The notes under the pieces: model-generated
Told to the model about the DNA's origin: nothing
Database searches by the model: none
Seen by the model: the letters and a program-made list of their open reading frames with translations, nothing else
Made by a program: the position numbers and the translations under genes
NCBI GenBank assembly: GCA_023213395.1
Contig: CM041465.1
Coordinates: 23,932,001 to 23,996,000, forward strand
Length of the DNA: 64,000 bases
Source of the DNA: Cycas panzhihuaensis
Lineage: Eukaryota > Cycadophyta
Direction: 5' to 3'
Part shown: positions 1-15,196 of the stretch, piece after piece
Layout: each line of letters begins with the position of its first letter
How positions within the stretch are numbered: the first letter of the stretch is position 1

Positions 1-1112
1 GGTTTAGCCATTTTGAGGCTAACCATCCTCTTTTTTCCTTCTTGTCTTTTCTTGCATAAAGAGAAGCTAAAAGTTATTTTTCTTTAATGCAAAAGTCTCT
101 TTTGGTTAGGGAAACATGCTTTGTTTTATTTTATATATTTCATATATACATGCATCTTATACCCTAGCAGCACCGTGGGAAGGGGAAACATCACTTGATT
201 GTAGGTGTCCTCTTTGTTGTATGTGGAGAAGGAAGGAATCACATCAATGTAGGTATGTTCTTGCCCTTTTCTCCAATATTACCTTTGACTCTTTTGCATA
301 GTTCTTTCCTTCTTTCTTTTCTTCCTTTTTCCTTTCAAATTTAGGGAAGGTAAGGAAGTCACCCAGCATCACCATATCACGTAGCCCATGTCTGGGAATA
401 GTTAAGGGAAAGTAAACATGACAAAGGGAAAGCGCTCCTCCAACCGTCTGGTTCTCCAAGTACGTCGCTTATTCTCTTTTTACTACTTACTCTCTTACTT
501 AAGCTTGTTTACCTATATGCATAATACATAAAGGTAAAATAGAAAAAGAGAACTTGCATATTTAATTTGCTTTCCCATTTAGGAAAGTGCATTAAGTAGA
601 AGCCATTTTCATTTGCATTCTTGTTTTTTGCATATGTTCCCACTTAGGCTAGAATCCTTGCATGTGCCTTGTAACCTCATGACTAGTTCCCTACTTTCTT
701 TCATTTAAAAATAAAGGAGAGTGAGTATATTATATTAGTGAGTAAACGAGTGTGCTTTTATCCATGTGTCCTTTCTTTACTTTTAGAGGAGTGCCCTTAT
801 CCTATGTGAGGAACCATTTCCTCGCTTTATTTCACCTCCCTCCTTCAGCCATCTAAGGGCAGGAGGGCTAATCCCTTGAGGTTACTCAAGAAACTAAGGA
901 TATCCCTCATTTCTTCTACCCTCCAAACCAAAGTTGAGTTACCTAAAAGGGAGTTGTGTGCCATCCATGGGTCCTGAACCTACGTTTCGATGCATACATG
1001 CCCTTTGTGGGTGATCTCCTCCACTTGTTAAGTTGATCTTTATTTTTGAGATTCTTCATTAATTGATCGAACCTCAACCAAGTGTGGTTACTACCCTATA
1101 AGTGCGATTTTA
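1..1112 (+). repeat. Tat-type LTR, 3' part (cut by window start)
   Basis: This matches, in reverse complement, the 3' end of the solo Tat LTR at 16853-20075. Both share the block on 'catctaagggcaggagg' near 850, the 'gtcctgaacctacgtttcgatg' stretch near 970, and the 'tggttactaccctata' end near 1085. The LTR end is placed at about 1112 by this alignment. The small proteins readable here (116-301 and the opposite-strand frame at 244-459) resemble no known family and lie inside LTR sequence, so I do not call genes. Its left part lies outside the window. Confidence 0.65.
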
Positions 1113-1765
1113 TTCCTTGTATACATTTTGAAGTTGTTTTATAGTTAAGAGATATGCTTTTAGCACTTTGAGCTTCAAGCAACCTAAGTGCTACAAATTC
1201 AATAAATGGGTACAATCTATATTAAATCTATTTATTTCTTACATTATTAAGTGAATATATACAACTTTTTCATATTTTTATTACTTTAAGCAAAGGTTCT
1301 ACTTAAAATTTTTATTTTTTCATATGGCTATTTTTCTCTACAAAGGAATAATTAGGCATTCTTATTGTCTTGCATAATTTAACAAAGAAGTCATTATATT
1401 TTTTATTAAAGACTTTAGTTCCTTATTCTATTTGAAAGCTATAAAGTTAGTTGAAAAATACCATTATTTATTTGTCCCAAAAATCATTGAAAGATACAAA
1501 GTTTAGCTTGTATTTTAAAGCATTAAATGAGCATTTAGTTTCTTGTTTCTTTCTACAAACATATCAAGTTGAAATACTAGTTTGTATACTAGCTCATATT
1601 CCTAGTTTATTTGAAGAAGAAGAGTATATTGATCATCTCTTTCTCATACTCATTATAACTTTACAAAGTTCTTTCATCATACTTTCATTTGAACATTCAT
1701 TGAAAGCCATATTGTTGATTATGTACTAAATCATTTACATGATGATAATGAATTCAGACAATATT
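1113..1765. other. AT-rich stretch, nothing recognised
   Basis: This lies between the Tat LTR end and the copia gag remnant. It is AT-rich. A 92-codon open frame at 1451-1729 resembles no family I know. It may be the leader or gag N-terminal part of the downstream copia remnant, but I see no support for that. Confidence 0.4.
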
Positions 1766-2420
1766 AGTTTACCTATATTTAATGGAAATGATTTTTAATT
1801 TTGGAGAACTATTATGAAAGATCATGTAGATATATATCAAGGATGAATATAAACCTAACAATAAAGAAGACTTAAAAAGGGACAATGAAGCCCTTGCATT
1901 TTTATTTTGTAGCTTAAATGATAATATATTTTCAAATGTTTCAAAAATGACTATTACCAAATTACTATGGAACATATTGTATTCACTTTATGGGGGAGAT
2001 TCCATTAATTTTAATTTTACTAACTATATTGATGACTCTTTTCCTATGAGGTAGATGGTAGGGCAGGTACCATGTGAAGAAAAGGTTAATATTTCTTGTA
2101 TTAGTTTAGATTTCATTGAAAATAATGTTTCTAATGTTACATTTGATACGAAGATATGTATTAAGAACGCAACTCCAATGAAGGACCAAGATTAATATAA
2201 AGGCATTACCATTCATTCACATCAAGCTACATCAACAAGACCTACTTGGAAGCTACCATCACTACATGTTTTTGAAAAGATACACATTGGTGATAAGATG
2301 AAAAAGCAACTTACTATTTTCAGGCATATTGATTACCAAACTAAAGGACAAGTTTTCAAAGTCATTTTCAAATACAAATACCACAAGTTCAAGGACAAAT
2401 GAAGAATGATGGTGATGACC
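1766..2420 (+). pseudogene. Ty1/copia gag remnant
   Basis: A degraded capsid gene of a copia element. Near 1775 a frame reads IFNGNDF followed by a stop, then FWRTIMKDH, which fits the 'FxGxNFxxWxxxM' start of copia gag (UBN2 family). After a frameshift, 1860-2000 reads NKEDLKRDNEALAFLF and continues to ITKLLWNILYSLYGG. This fits the later gag segment, where a conserved Trp precedes 'L...Y.G'. No protease, integrase or reverse transcriptase follows: about 420 bp later comes a polypurine tract and LTR start. It was therefore either a gag-only non-autonomous element or one that lost pol. Several stops and at least one frameshift make it non-functional. Confidence 0.6.
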
Positions 2421-2594
2421 ATTAAGGGGGAGAATGTTGAGGTTAATGCTCATCACCCCAGTCTTACCTTTTACACATGTTAAGGTAAGTAAGGTAAGAT
2501 TAACTTTAACTTGAGTTAAATATAATTTTAATGTTGTTTGAATTTTAGATGTTAAAGATGTTTCCCTCCTCCCTTAAACTATATATTTTCTGGG
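2421..2594 (+). repeat. Copia polypurine tract and truncated 3' LTR
   Basis: The purine run 'aagggggagaa' (2424-2434) is followed directly by TGTTGAGG at 2435, the normal junction of polypurine tract and 3' LTR. The LTR runs about 160 bp before the sequence changes to Tat LTR in the opposite orientation near 2595. The second end and the target duplication are therefore lost. I found no matching 5' LTR in the window. Confidence 0.55.
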
Positions 2595-5878
<3,284 letters not shown>

Positions 5879-6023
5879 GCTGCCAACCTCACTTTATATT
5901 TTTTTAGGGTGCCATATAATCTATACTTATTTTTAAACACCCATTTATTTTGAACTATCTTTCTTCCAAGTGGTAGATTGGCGAGCTCCTATGTACCATT
6001 CTTAATAAGAGATTGGTACTCTT
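5879..6023 (-). pseudogene. Copia family-A reverse transcriptase start (fragment)
   Basis: The reverse complement of this stretch matches the plus-strand family-A copia at 26560-26690: 'NGTW' context, then NKWVFKNKY and KVRLAAK. This is the start of copia reverse transcriptase. It joins the integrase part at 6644 across the inserted solo LTR. On the left it is cut at 5878 by the Tat LTR, so the catalytic YVDD region is missing. Confidence 0.75.
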
Positions 6024-6643
6024 TGTTAGATAATGTGATAATAATATTTTGAAGGCTAAAATTTTGATAGCTTGGCAGTGTGGTTTCCCCTCTGAACTTC
6101 CATGGGGGGATCCAAGAGGGGCGTGAGCCCCCCTTAGCTAGGGTTCAGGGGTGATAGCCCTTAACCCAAAAAGCTAGCACTCTAAAACATACTAAATTAT
6201 AAAGAGAATCAGGATTGTTCATTCAAAATATCCTATATTCTATGATCAAGATTTGTGCCTTATATGACTCTCTCATATAATCTGATTTAAGGTATATTTT
6301 CATTATGTTGATGGTATTCAATGTATTAGATGTATTTCATTAAATAGAAGTGACTAGTTGTTGTTGCTATGAGTATTCTTCTATAGATTATGTATATTTC
6401 TCCATTCTTAGATAATAAAGATTGATACCTTTCCTATGTAAATATTTTCTTAGCACAGTGCTAGGATTTAATCATGTTATATCAGGTGTATATATGATGC
6501 TTTGGTATTATAATTCATTTATTGTATTATCTCTAGTTTAATAACTTGCATGCTAAATTTTAATTTCGATTCCTATAACTAGTTGCAAAATATTTTAGAT
6601 CTTGGTCGTAGTTTCTAGTTATCGGGACTTAGTTTTCTCAACA
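6024..6643 (+). repeat. Solo LTR of copia family B
   Basis: This sequence starts TGTTAGATAATGTG and ends TTTTCTCAACA. It is the inverse of the two LTRs of the copia element at 8872-14189 and shares their G-rich block near 6100-6160. It interrupts the family-A copia pol exactly: the flanking pol reads on from 'gagattggtactctt' to 'cattcatgg' as in the plus-strand copy near 26545-26565. The flanks ctctt and ccttt are a degenerate 5-bp target duplication. A single LTR without internal region points to recombination between the two LTRs of a former full element. Confidence 0.8.
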
Positions 6644-8028
6644 CCTTTCATTCATGGTATTTCTCTAAGTTGCATGCTTTATAACGTCTTAGTATGTTAG
6701 GGGATTTTCATTGAGAGCAAGGTGTAATTCTACTAGTTTAAGCTCAATAGAAAGTCATTTGTATATTCTTGCTCTATAGGCACTTCTAGTCTCAGTTTTG
6801 CTTATCTCATATGGTCGTATGTCCTTTTGTAACTGGTAGGCTTTACGAAAACCTTGATTTGGGAATGAGGTTTTCATTTATATAACCTCTTGGTCTTTAT
6901 TTTGATCTTAAAAAGGATCATGTGAAATGTTTGGCACAGAGAAAGTTGATGATATTAGGGAAGATGGGCTAGCCATTGATGTTGGAGAAGGTGGTCCTTC
7001 TGCTATGGCTTTGCCTTTGTCATCTCTAGTAATGATTATTTTATTCTTTGAAGGTAGAAAAACCTTATACCACTTTTTATCAATAGGATATATGACAAAG
7101 ATTCCTTTGAGGGCTCTATCCTGGAGCTTATTTCTATGTTCCTCTAAAATGTGAGCATAACAAGTAAAGCCAAAAATTTTGAAGTAGGAGATAGAGGGGG
7201 TTTGTCCATACCATATTTCATATAGAGAAGGGTCGAGCTTGGAGGGACTAATAGAGTTAATACAATACACGATAGTCCACATAGCCTTAGCCCAAAGATA
7301 GATAAGGACATTCTTACATACCAACATAACATGAGCCATGTTCATGATGGTCTTATTCATGTGCTTGATAACTCTATTTTACTAGGTTGTACCTATAACA
7401 ATGGTCTAATGTTTCATCCCATGGTGATGTAGGTATAATTCAAACTCATTAGAGGTGTCTTCACCATAATTGTTAGTCTTGAGTATTTTGATCTTAAATC
7501 TAGATTCCTTTTCCATGTAGGCCTTGAAAGTTTGAAATATGGAAAAAAGCTTCATCTTTCTTTGCAAGAAAAATAACCCATACTTTCTTGGTAAAATCAT
7601 CAATAAAAGTAATATAGTACCACTTCTATTTGAGAGAAGGGATGGGAATAGGACCACATCTAAGTGTATAAGCTACAAAGGTTGACTAGATTTTCACTGA
7701 CTATAAGGAAAGGGTTGTCTTTGAGATTTGGCAATGATACATGCTTCACATTTGAAGGGCATAGAGGAGAGCCTAGGCATACAAGGAAGAATGGTATGTA
7801 GTTCTCTTAAATGATCAATTTTGATATGGACTATATGAGCATGCCATAGGGCCTTTTGGGATAACTTTTGAGGAGTCAGGGTTATGGTAAAAGTAGACCA
7901 TCATTAATATAGTTAGATTTAAAGGATGGTAAGCGAGATATGCAAAAATGTTTACCATTAAGAATTATAGTTATAACTATAATATTTAAAAGAGGGTAAC
8001 TGACACAGAGAGTTTGATTATTTGCAGT
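6644..8028 (-). pseudogene. Copia family-A integrase / GAG-pre-integrase fragment
   Basis: Reading leftwards from 8028: a gag-pre-integrase part (7800-7860, matching 25195-25260), then the integrase core at 7406-7657 (KKDEAF-like copy reads MKLFSIFQTFKAYMEK in a shifted frame), then 6908-7360. The last stretch carries MNKTIMNMAHVML, YLWAKAMWTIVYCINSISPSKL, IWYGQTPSISYFKIFGFTCYAHI and the PIDKKWYKVFLPSKNKIIITRD block typical of the copia integrase C-terminal side. Several frameshifts and stops break it. It is a close relative of the plus-strand element at 23641-44855. It is truncated at 8028 by the old Tat LTR. Confidence 0.8.
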
Positions 8029-8871
8029 TGTTTCCTAGCCACCAAGAATGGACTGGGACACCATCGTATAGGTATGATCAGGTATATGCCCTATCAGTTA
8101 CACTCTATCACATTCTTATAGTCATTGTAGTATATGATGTTTGTATGGCTACTTGAGTGCCTAATTGGTTTACTTAATTAGCTTACCTTTGCATAACTTT
8201 TTACCTATGATGACTAAGACTCTGATACAATGGCATGATAGCTCCCAAGTAATCTTCCTCCCAACTGTAGGTACTCATGGCCCTCCATAGCCCGACTTAT
8301 ATGCACCTTGACCTACTTCATCACATCTTCCCCTTCTTCTCCCTACCTCTTTTATCCCTTAATCCATCCTATATAGTTTATTGAGAGCTTTAGTGGGTAG
8401 GTGTCCTCTCATTGCCTAGTCATTACAAGATTTCCCCATTTACCTCATTAGGATTGACTACCTAGCCTCTCTTTATGTTTTGGCACCTTAATTATCATTA
8501 TTTTCTTGAGGTTATGACCCTATTGGGTGACTTTTTCATGTGCTTTCCTAAGTTGTTGGTATGAAGAGTGTCCCTAGGTTAGTGCATAGACCCCTAGGGA
8601 GGAGTCCTAGGCCCTTGCCAGGGTTTACTCCCTCTTTCTCACCTTTTTATGACTTATTTTTTATCATTCTATATTTCTGTTGTCATCCTACTTCCATTTT
8701 TATTTGCCCCGCTCTTATTGTTACATATTGCTAATATGTTAGTGATGCTACTAATATGTTGGAAGTGCCATAAATAAGTTCATGGTGTGACTTTTATGTG
8801 ATTATCCATGGCTAGAAATGGCTAGTTTTAGCAATTATAGCCAAACAATACACTATCTTATTGAGAAAACT

Positions 8872-9486
8872 ATGTTCCAATAACCAAAATCTGCCACCAA
8901 GATCTAAACCATTTTGCAACTAGTTACATGAATCAAAACTGAAATTTAACATGCAACTTCTTAAACTAGAGATAATATAATAAATGAACTAGAAAGCCAA
9001 AGCATCACATATACATGATATAACATGGTAAAACTCTAGTAGTATACTAGGGAAATATCGACATAGGAGAAGTATGGAGAAATGTACATAATCTATAGTA
9101 GAATACTCATAGAAACTAGCTGCTCTACTCCTCATAGTACATCCAACACATCAAACACAATCAACATAATGAAAAAAAACCCTAAATTAGGCTATATGAG
9201 AGAGTCATACAAGGCATAAATATTAACCATAGAATCTAGGTTATTTTGAATGAATGACTCTGATTCTCTTTATAATTTACTATGATTTTTAATGTTAGCT
9301 TTCTAGGTTGGGGGCTACTACCCATGAACCCCTTCTTTGTAGGGGGGGTTCTAGCTCCCCCCATACCCCTTAGCTAAGGAGGGCTCCTATCTCCCTTAGA
9401 CCCCCCTGTAAAAGTTTGGGGGGGGAACTATACTGCCAACCTGTCAAAATTTTAACCTTCGAAACATTGTTGTCACATTATCTAAT
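8872..9486 (-). repeat. 3' LTR of copia B
   Basis: About 615 bp. It aligns with 13535-14189 and, inverted, with the solo LTR 6024-6643. It includes the G/C-rich block near 9340-9425. Just inside it, the reverse complement reads 'ccaaggtgtagatt', a decayed copia polypurine tract (9487-9501). Confidence 0.85.
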
Positions 9487-9494
9487 AATCTACA

Positions 9495-10026
9495 CCTTGG
9501 CAATAATTTACCTAATACCTTTTCTAGACCATTCATCACCTTTCTTGCAAACCAAGAGAAGTCAAACACCATTTGAACTTCTCCAATAGTATTGTTTTTG
9601 TGAATATATTATACAATTCTATTTCGTATTAACCTTCTTAATTGCCACTCCACTTGTTTCCATAACTTGTCTAACAAAATGGTACTTAAGAGCAGTATGA
9701 TTTATACTACTATGATAAGTTGGATTCTTTGCTAAGTAAATGGCACTTTGACTATCACAAAATACCTTTACCTTTTCCTGTTTCCTTCCAAGCTCAACCG
9801 ATAGACCCTATAACCAAATTGCTTCTTTATGAGCATGTGCTATGGTAACATATTTAGCTTTTATAGTCGATAATATAATTATACTCTATAATTTTGACAT
9901 CCAACTAACTAGACCATTTGCAAGAGTAAATATATAACCTAAAATAGACCTTCTTTTATATAAATCTCCTATAAAGGTTGAATCAACATATCTACAAACT
10001 TGATTACCTATACCTCCAAAGGTGAT
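9495..10026 (-). pseudogene. Copia B RNase H domain
   Basis: The reverse complement reads 'GYIFTLANGLVSWMSK', then a broken 'STIKAKYVTIA' and VFCDSQSAIYLAKNPTYH. This is the copia RNase H, which removes the RNA strand during reverse transcription. The CDSQSA block with its catalytic Asp is kept. The usual 'STxEAEY' Glu reads Lys. Stops occur at several places. It follows reverse transcriptase directly, as expected. Confidence 0.75.
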
Positions 10027-11100
10027 TCAATAGTCACTTGTGCCCCTTAAATACCAAAGCACCCATTTCACTACTACCCAATGTTTCTTTCCTAGATTTA
10101 CCATCAACTTACTAGCTACACTAAGTGCATGTGAAATATTAGGTCTTGTACATACCGTGGCATAAATCAAACTTCCTACTACACTGGCATAAGGTACATG
10201 AGACATATAATCATGTTCTTCTTCATTACTAGGACTTATACTCGAAGAAAGATTGAAATAGGGAGCTAATAGGATACTCACTAGTTTCACATTTGCCATA
10301 CTAAATTTGGTTAGTACCTTCTCCACATATTTCTTCTATGATAATCATAGTTTACCATTTTTCCTATCTCTATGTATCTCCATACCTAAGATCTATTTTA
10401 TGTCTGTTAGATCCTTTATATTAAAAGTCCTAGCCAATTGAGCCTTTAGCTTGTTGATTTCTACCATGCTCTTACTTTTAACTAGCATGTCATCAACATA
10501 CAATATCAAGATAATGAATAAACCATTGTCTAAGAATTTAAAGTAAAAACAATGATCATACTCACTTCTTTTAAAATTTTAGCTCTTTATGAAGGCATCA
10601 AACTTCATATACCATTGCCTAGATGATTACTTTAAGCCATATAATGAATTCCTAAGCCTATAAATAAATCTTTTCTTGTCATCCTATACAAACCCTTCTA
10701 GCTGATCCATATAGATCTCCTCATCTAAATCTCCATGTAGAAAAGTTATTTTTATATCTAACTGCTCTAACTCCAAATCAAGAGAAGATACCACTGCTAA
10801 TAGAATCCAAATTGAAACAAGTTTGACAACTGGTGAAAAGATCTTATGAAAGTCAATGTCTATTTTTTGTGAAAAACCTTTAGCCACCAACCTTACCCTA
10901 TATTTATCAAACTTTCTATCAATATCTATTTTCTTCTTGAAAACCCACCTACAACTAACAGTCTTTCTACCATGTAGAAGTTCTACCAAGTCCCATAAAT
11001 TATTTTTCTTCAAAGCATCTATCTCTTCCTACATAGCCCTCTTCCACTTCTTACTATGGATATCATGTACTACTTCCTAATAGCATGTAGGCTACCTATC
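10027..11100 (-). pseudogene. Copia B reverse transcriptase
   Basis: The N-terminal part (11013-10684) carries NNLWDLVELLHGRKTVSCRW, VFKKK, 'VRLVAKGFSQ', 'FSPVVKL', the 'LDIKITFLHGDL' block with its catalytic Asp, and EEIYMDQLEGFV. The YVDD box is intact at 10500-10489. The C-terminal part (10326-10027) includes YASVVGSLIYA and 'TRPNISHALSVASK'. The domain is complete in order but broken by stops and frameshifts between these blocks. Apart from the breaks the catalytic residues look normal. Confidence 0.85.
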
Positions 11101-11283
11101 ATTAGAAACCAAATTAATAGAAATATAAGGGTTGTACTTGTCAGGTGGATGACTGACTTGTGTAGATCTTCTAATAGTTAGTGGAGGAGTATCCACATAC
11201 TCTTATAAATCTGTTGTAGATTCATCTTTAGAAAGTTCTTCCTGATCTTCTATTTTTAAAGATGGCTGGGTCTCAAGATCAAC

Positions 11284-12240
11284 CTATTGATGTTCAACTT
11301 TTTGCTCATGTTTTACTTCAACTTCTACATTGTTTGATTTTAGAAAAAGAGATTTATCAAATACAACATCTCTATTAATAGTGATTTTATAGGTAGTAGG
11401 ATCCCACAACCTATATCCCTTTACATCATCTCTATCACCATAACCAACAAAGATACATCTCTTAGATTTCAGGTCTAACTTTGAACGTTGACTTTTATTA
11501 GTTAAGGCATAAGCATCACAACATAAAACTTTCAAATTTGAATAGTCATATAGATGTCTAGTCCATACCTCTTCAGGAATCTTGTAGTCTATTGCAAGTG
11601 ATGGTGACCTATTTACTAAATAATGAATTATCTAAATAGCTAAAATCTATAAGTCCTACTCCACTCCTACATTACTCAACATGCTTCTCTCTCTTTCCAA
11701 GAGTATCCTATTCATGCGCTCAACTATGCCATTCTTCTACAGAGTATAGCTAGTGGTCTTATGCCTTTTGATCCCAACTTCTTTACAATAGTTATCAAAC
11801 TCCAAGGAGTTGAACTCATCTCCATTGTTAATTCTTAAACATTTGATTAACCTGTTAGTTCTCTTCTTAACTAGAGCCTTGAATTTCTTAAACACACTAA
11901 AAACTTCAAATTTCCTTTTCAAAAAATAGACCCATACTTTTCTAGAGTAATTATCTATAAATATAATAAAGTACAATGATCCTCCATAAGATATTATAGG
12001 GGTTATTCCCCATATATATGAATGTACATAATCTAGAATACCTTTATTAATGTGACATCCTACTTTAAACCTAAGTCTACACTACTTTCCAAAAATATAA
12101 TGTTTACAAAAAGTCAAATCTAAAAGCTGTAAGTTAGGAAGCAACTTATAGTTTATCAGAACCTTAAGTCCTCTGTCACTCATATGCCCAAGTCTCTGAT
12201 GCCATAACTAAGCTAGATATTTTATAATATTTGATGTTAT
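11284..12240 (-). pseudogene. Copia B integrase
   Basis: Order: an HHCC zinc region near 12195-12080 (WHQRLGHMSDRGL, then FCKHYIFGK), the core at 11976-11737, and the C-terminal 'LKSKRCIFVGYGDRDDVKGYR' block at 11535-11284. The HHCC site has lost its last Cys (Tyr). Of the catalytic triad, the first Asp is Tyr ('HSYIWG'), the second is Asn (LRINNGDEF) and the Glu is kept (GIVERMNR). The enzyme is therefore dead even apart from its stops. Confidence 0.8.
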
Positions 12241-12269
12241 AGCTACATGACTAACATCTATACTTCTCA

Positions 12270-12623
12270 CTAAAATGTAAAGGTTTCCTTTTTTAAGTCT
12301 TTCATAACAACCAAGGTACCCTTTGATGCCTTCAAGACTCCTTCATAACCTATGTACTTATAACCACCATAATCTAGTTCACCCAAGGAAATTAGATTCC
12401 TTTTTAGATCAAGTACATATCTAACTTTAGTTAATGTTCTCACTACATCATTAAACATTTTAATTATGATGCTATCAATGCCCACTATCTTATAAGAAAC
12501 TTCATTTTCCATAAGTATATCACCACCATCAAGAGGTTGGTACAATTAAAACCAACTCTTATATGGACATATGTGGTGTGAAGCACTTGAATCTAATAAC
12601 CAATCATGATGATAATGGAAAAT
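12270..12623 (-). pseudogene. Copia B protease region
   Basis: WLLDSSASHHICP (about 12618-12580) corresponds to the copia aspartic protease active site, usually D[ST]GA. Here the Gly is Ser. It is followed by 'VRYVLDLKRNLISLGELDYGGY', the usual end of the protease / start of gag-pre-integrase. A stop after the active site separates it from the downstream frame. Confidence 0.75.
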
Positions 12624-13500
12624 ATTATAAGTAACCAAGACATCATCATACATACCTTTATTTGACTCTACCTGATTATCCTCCTTGGTAGGATCTTCCT
12701 TTTTTTGTAACTCCTTCCTTTTGTAACAATCCTTCTTGAGGTAACCTGTCTTATTGCAGTGCCAACATTTGAGCTTATTCTTCTTGCCTTTTGACTTTGA
12801 CCTTGATCTGTCCCTAGAGCTTTGTACTCTCTTAATTATTCTACCCCTTATTGTCATTGCTTCTAGTGTAGAGGTTTCAAGACTGGACTCCCTCCTCACT
12901 TCCTCCACCAATAAAACACTCATAATAGAATCATAGTCTAATTCATCTATACTACTAAAACTAATTTAGGTGACAATATTATTCCAAGATTTTGGTAATG
13001 AATATAACAAGGTAATAACTTTGTTCTCATCCTCAATCATAATATTGATACTAGCCAATTGACAAATAAGAGTATTAAAAATATTTAAATGATTAGTAAA
13101 TTTTGTACCTTCCTTTATCTGTAATGAGTACAACTACATCTTCAAGTAGATTTAATTCGTCACTGATTTGGTCATGTACAAGGCTTCCAACTGGGTCCAT
13201 AATATATTATTGTTTGCTCCCCTATAATGTTAAATAGAACTTTATCTACCAAGCATAATTATATTGTACTAAGAGCCCTTTTGTCTAGATCATCCCATTC
13301 GTCACCATCTATCCCTATAGGTTTATTCAATTTTACTATAAGAGCTCTATACAATACTCGTTGTACAAGAACATCATACACTTTTAGCTTTCATAACTTG
13401 AAGTTATTCTTGCCATTAAATTTCTCCACCTTGAACTTTGCATTCACTAGTTTTACCATTTGGTATAGAAAAAACAGATACCAAAACCTTCACAAACTCA
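12546..13500 (-). pseudogene. Copia B gag
   Basis: N-terminal part at about 13440-13200: 'EKFNGKNNFKLW', 'DEWDDLDKRALSTI', then CLVDKVLFN, typical of copia gag. The C-terminal part (12923-12546) keeps a basic region with SRDRSRSKSKGKK and a zinc knuckle CWHCNKTGYLKKDC (CX2CX4YX4C; the His is Tyr here). Stops and frameshifts lie between. The start codon is not preserved clearly. Confidence 0.75.
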
Positions 13501-13516
13501 TTGCAAAAATAAAAGT

Positions 13517-13529
13517 GGCTCTAATACCA
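13517..13529 (-). promoter_or_regulatory. Primer-binding site of copia B
   Basis: The reverse complement reads TGGTATTAGAGCC, one base from the initiator-Met tRNA complement TGGTATCAGAGCC used by most copia elements. It lies five bases from the LTR edge. Confidence 0.85.
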
Positions 13530-13534
13530 CTTAT

Positions 13535-14189
13535 TGAGAAAACTAGGTCCCAATAACTAAAAACCACCACCAAGATCTAAACTATTTTGCAACTAGTTAT
13601 AAGAATCAAAACTAAAATTTAACATACAAGTTCTTAAACTAGAGATAATATAATAAATGTATTAGAAATCCAAAGCATCACATATACACTTGATATAACA
13701 TGGTAAAATCCTAGAAATGTGCTAGGGAAACATCTACATAGAAAAGGTATTATTTTTTATTATTCAAGAATAAAGAAATGTACATAATCTATAGCAAAAT
13801 ACTGATAGCAACAATAGCCAACCAACTTGCTCCTCATAGTACATCCAATACATCAAACATAATCAACATAATAAAAAAAAACACCCTAAATTATGCTATA
13901 TGAGAGAGTTATACAAGGCACAAATCTTAACCATAGAATCTAGGGTATTTTGAATGAATGATCCTAATTATCTTTACAATTTAGTATGCCTTTTAGTGTT
14001 AGTTTTTTGGGCTAGGGGCTATCACCCCTGAATCCCCCCTTTGTAGGGGGGTTTCGGTGCCCCCCGTAAGCCCAACTAATGGGGGTTCTTGCCACCCTTA
14101 GATCCTCCCATAGAAGTTTAGAGGGGAAACTACACTGCCAACCTATCAAAATTTTAGCCTTCAAAATATTATTATCACATTATCTAACA
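13535..14189 (-). repeat. 5' LTR of copia B
   Basis: About 655 bp, pairing with 8872-9486. On the plus strand it begins TGAGAAAAC and ends TCTAACA, that is TG...CA in the element's direction. It contains the same G/C-rich block (14025-14075). A 40-bp poly-T/AT insertion near 13750 accounts for much of the length difference from its partner. Confidence 0.85.
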
Positions 14190-15068
14190 TATGCTACCTT
14201 AGGACTCACTTAGATCGAGTCCTAATGGCCCTAAGGCCTTCCCAAACGAATAAAAACCCCAAATTTAAATTCATTTGTGTATCAGTCAATCAAGAATCAT
14301 CAGCTTTTAACTCCATATAAACTCTCTTCTCTCATTTTCTCTTCCCCAACTCTCCTCTCCTTCTAAACACAAAAAAATTATATGTTTCTTTCACAAGTAA
14401 GGAGAGGGTAGCCTAAGAGCAAGCCAAGTTAACTAAGGAGGGTCTTTTAATAAAGAAAATGACAAGGGATCTCCATCTTTCCTTCACAAAATAGAGGTTT
14501 CTTCTCCTTCAACATTGCTTCTCACTTAGAGCCATCAATCTTGTATGATAAATCTATTTTTTAAAATTTTCCTTTGCAAGAATATTTCTTTTTACGATTT
14601 ATTCCTTGTTATTTTTAGGTAGATGACCCTAGATCTATGTTTAGATTGGTTTTTTATTGATTTTGGGCCATTCTTCACCTAATACAAGGAGGCAACACCT
14701 CCTTTCCACTACTTTACTCATCCTTTACACAACAAATCCACTAGCCAACAGAAATAAGAAGGACAAATCAAGCTAAGGGAGCTTGTAAAGACATCTATAG
14801 GCTGGGGTTTTCACTTCTAAAGCTACCTCTCACTTGGGTAATCCCCTTCCCTATGCTTTGAGGCACCTCTCCTTATATTCTACTACTAGTTTTAGGATTT
14901 TGGTTTATGGTGAGGCCTACATACATACTTATTGATCTTGTATTTACTTGCAAACTCTAGCTAAGTGACCTATCTATAGCTGATAGGGATGTATCACCAT
15001 TTAGAGGAGCTTGCCATCGTAAGACAACATCTCTTTTCTCCTCTTCTTGCATATGTTGTGATTATTGC

Positions 15069-15196
15069 ACACACACACAAAAAATCATTAAACAAGAAAC
15101 ATACAACATTATATTTGTTTCTCCTTTTGTTTATAAATCAACATATTAATGTTGTTTATGAAGGACATACACACACACACACATATATATATATAT
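15069..15196. repeat. CA and TA microsatellites in the old Tat LTR
   Basis: (CA) runs at about 15069-15081 and 15169-15182, followed by (TA) to 15196. This is the short counterpart of the long microsatellite at 3779-4081 in the inverted LTR copy. Confidence 0.8.

Larger units (their letters stand above)
8872..14189 (-). mobile_element. Ty1/copia element, family B (Tork/Tnt1-like), nearly complete
   Basis: A 5.3-kb minus-strand element. Order in its own reading direction: 5' LTR (14189-13535), primer site (13529-13517), gag, protease, integrase, reverse transcriptase, RNase H, polypurine tract, 3' LTR (9486-8872). The copia order (integrase before reverse transcriptase) is clear. The zinc knuckle CWHCNKTGYLKKDC and the AFLHGDL-like and EEIYM-like blocks resemble the Tork/Tnt1 branch, an inference from motif style. 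It lies inside the old Tat LTR. The flanks cttat and tatgc do not match, so the target duplication is decayed or I have misplaced an edge by a few bases. Confidence 0.85.
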
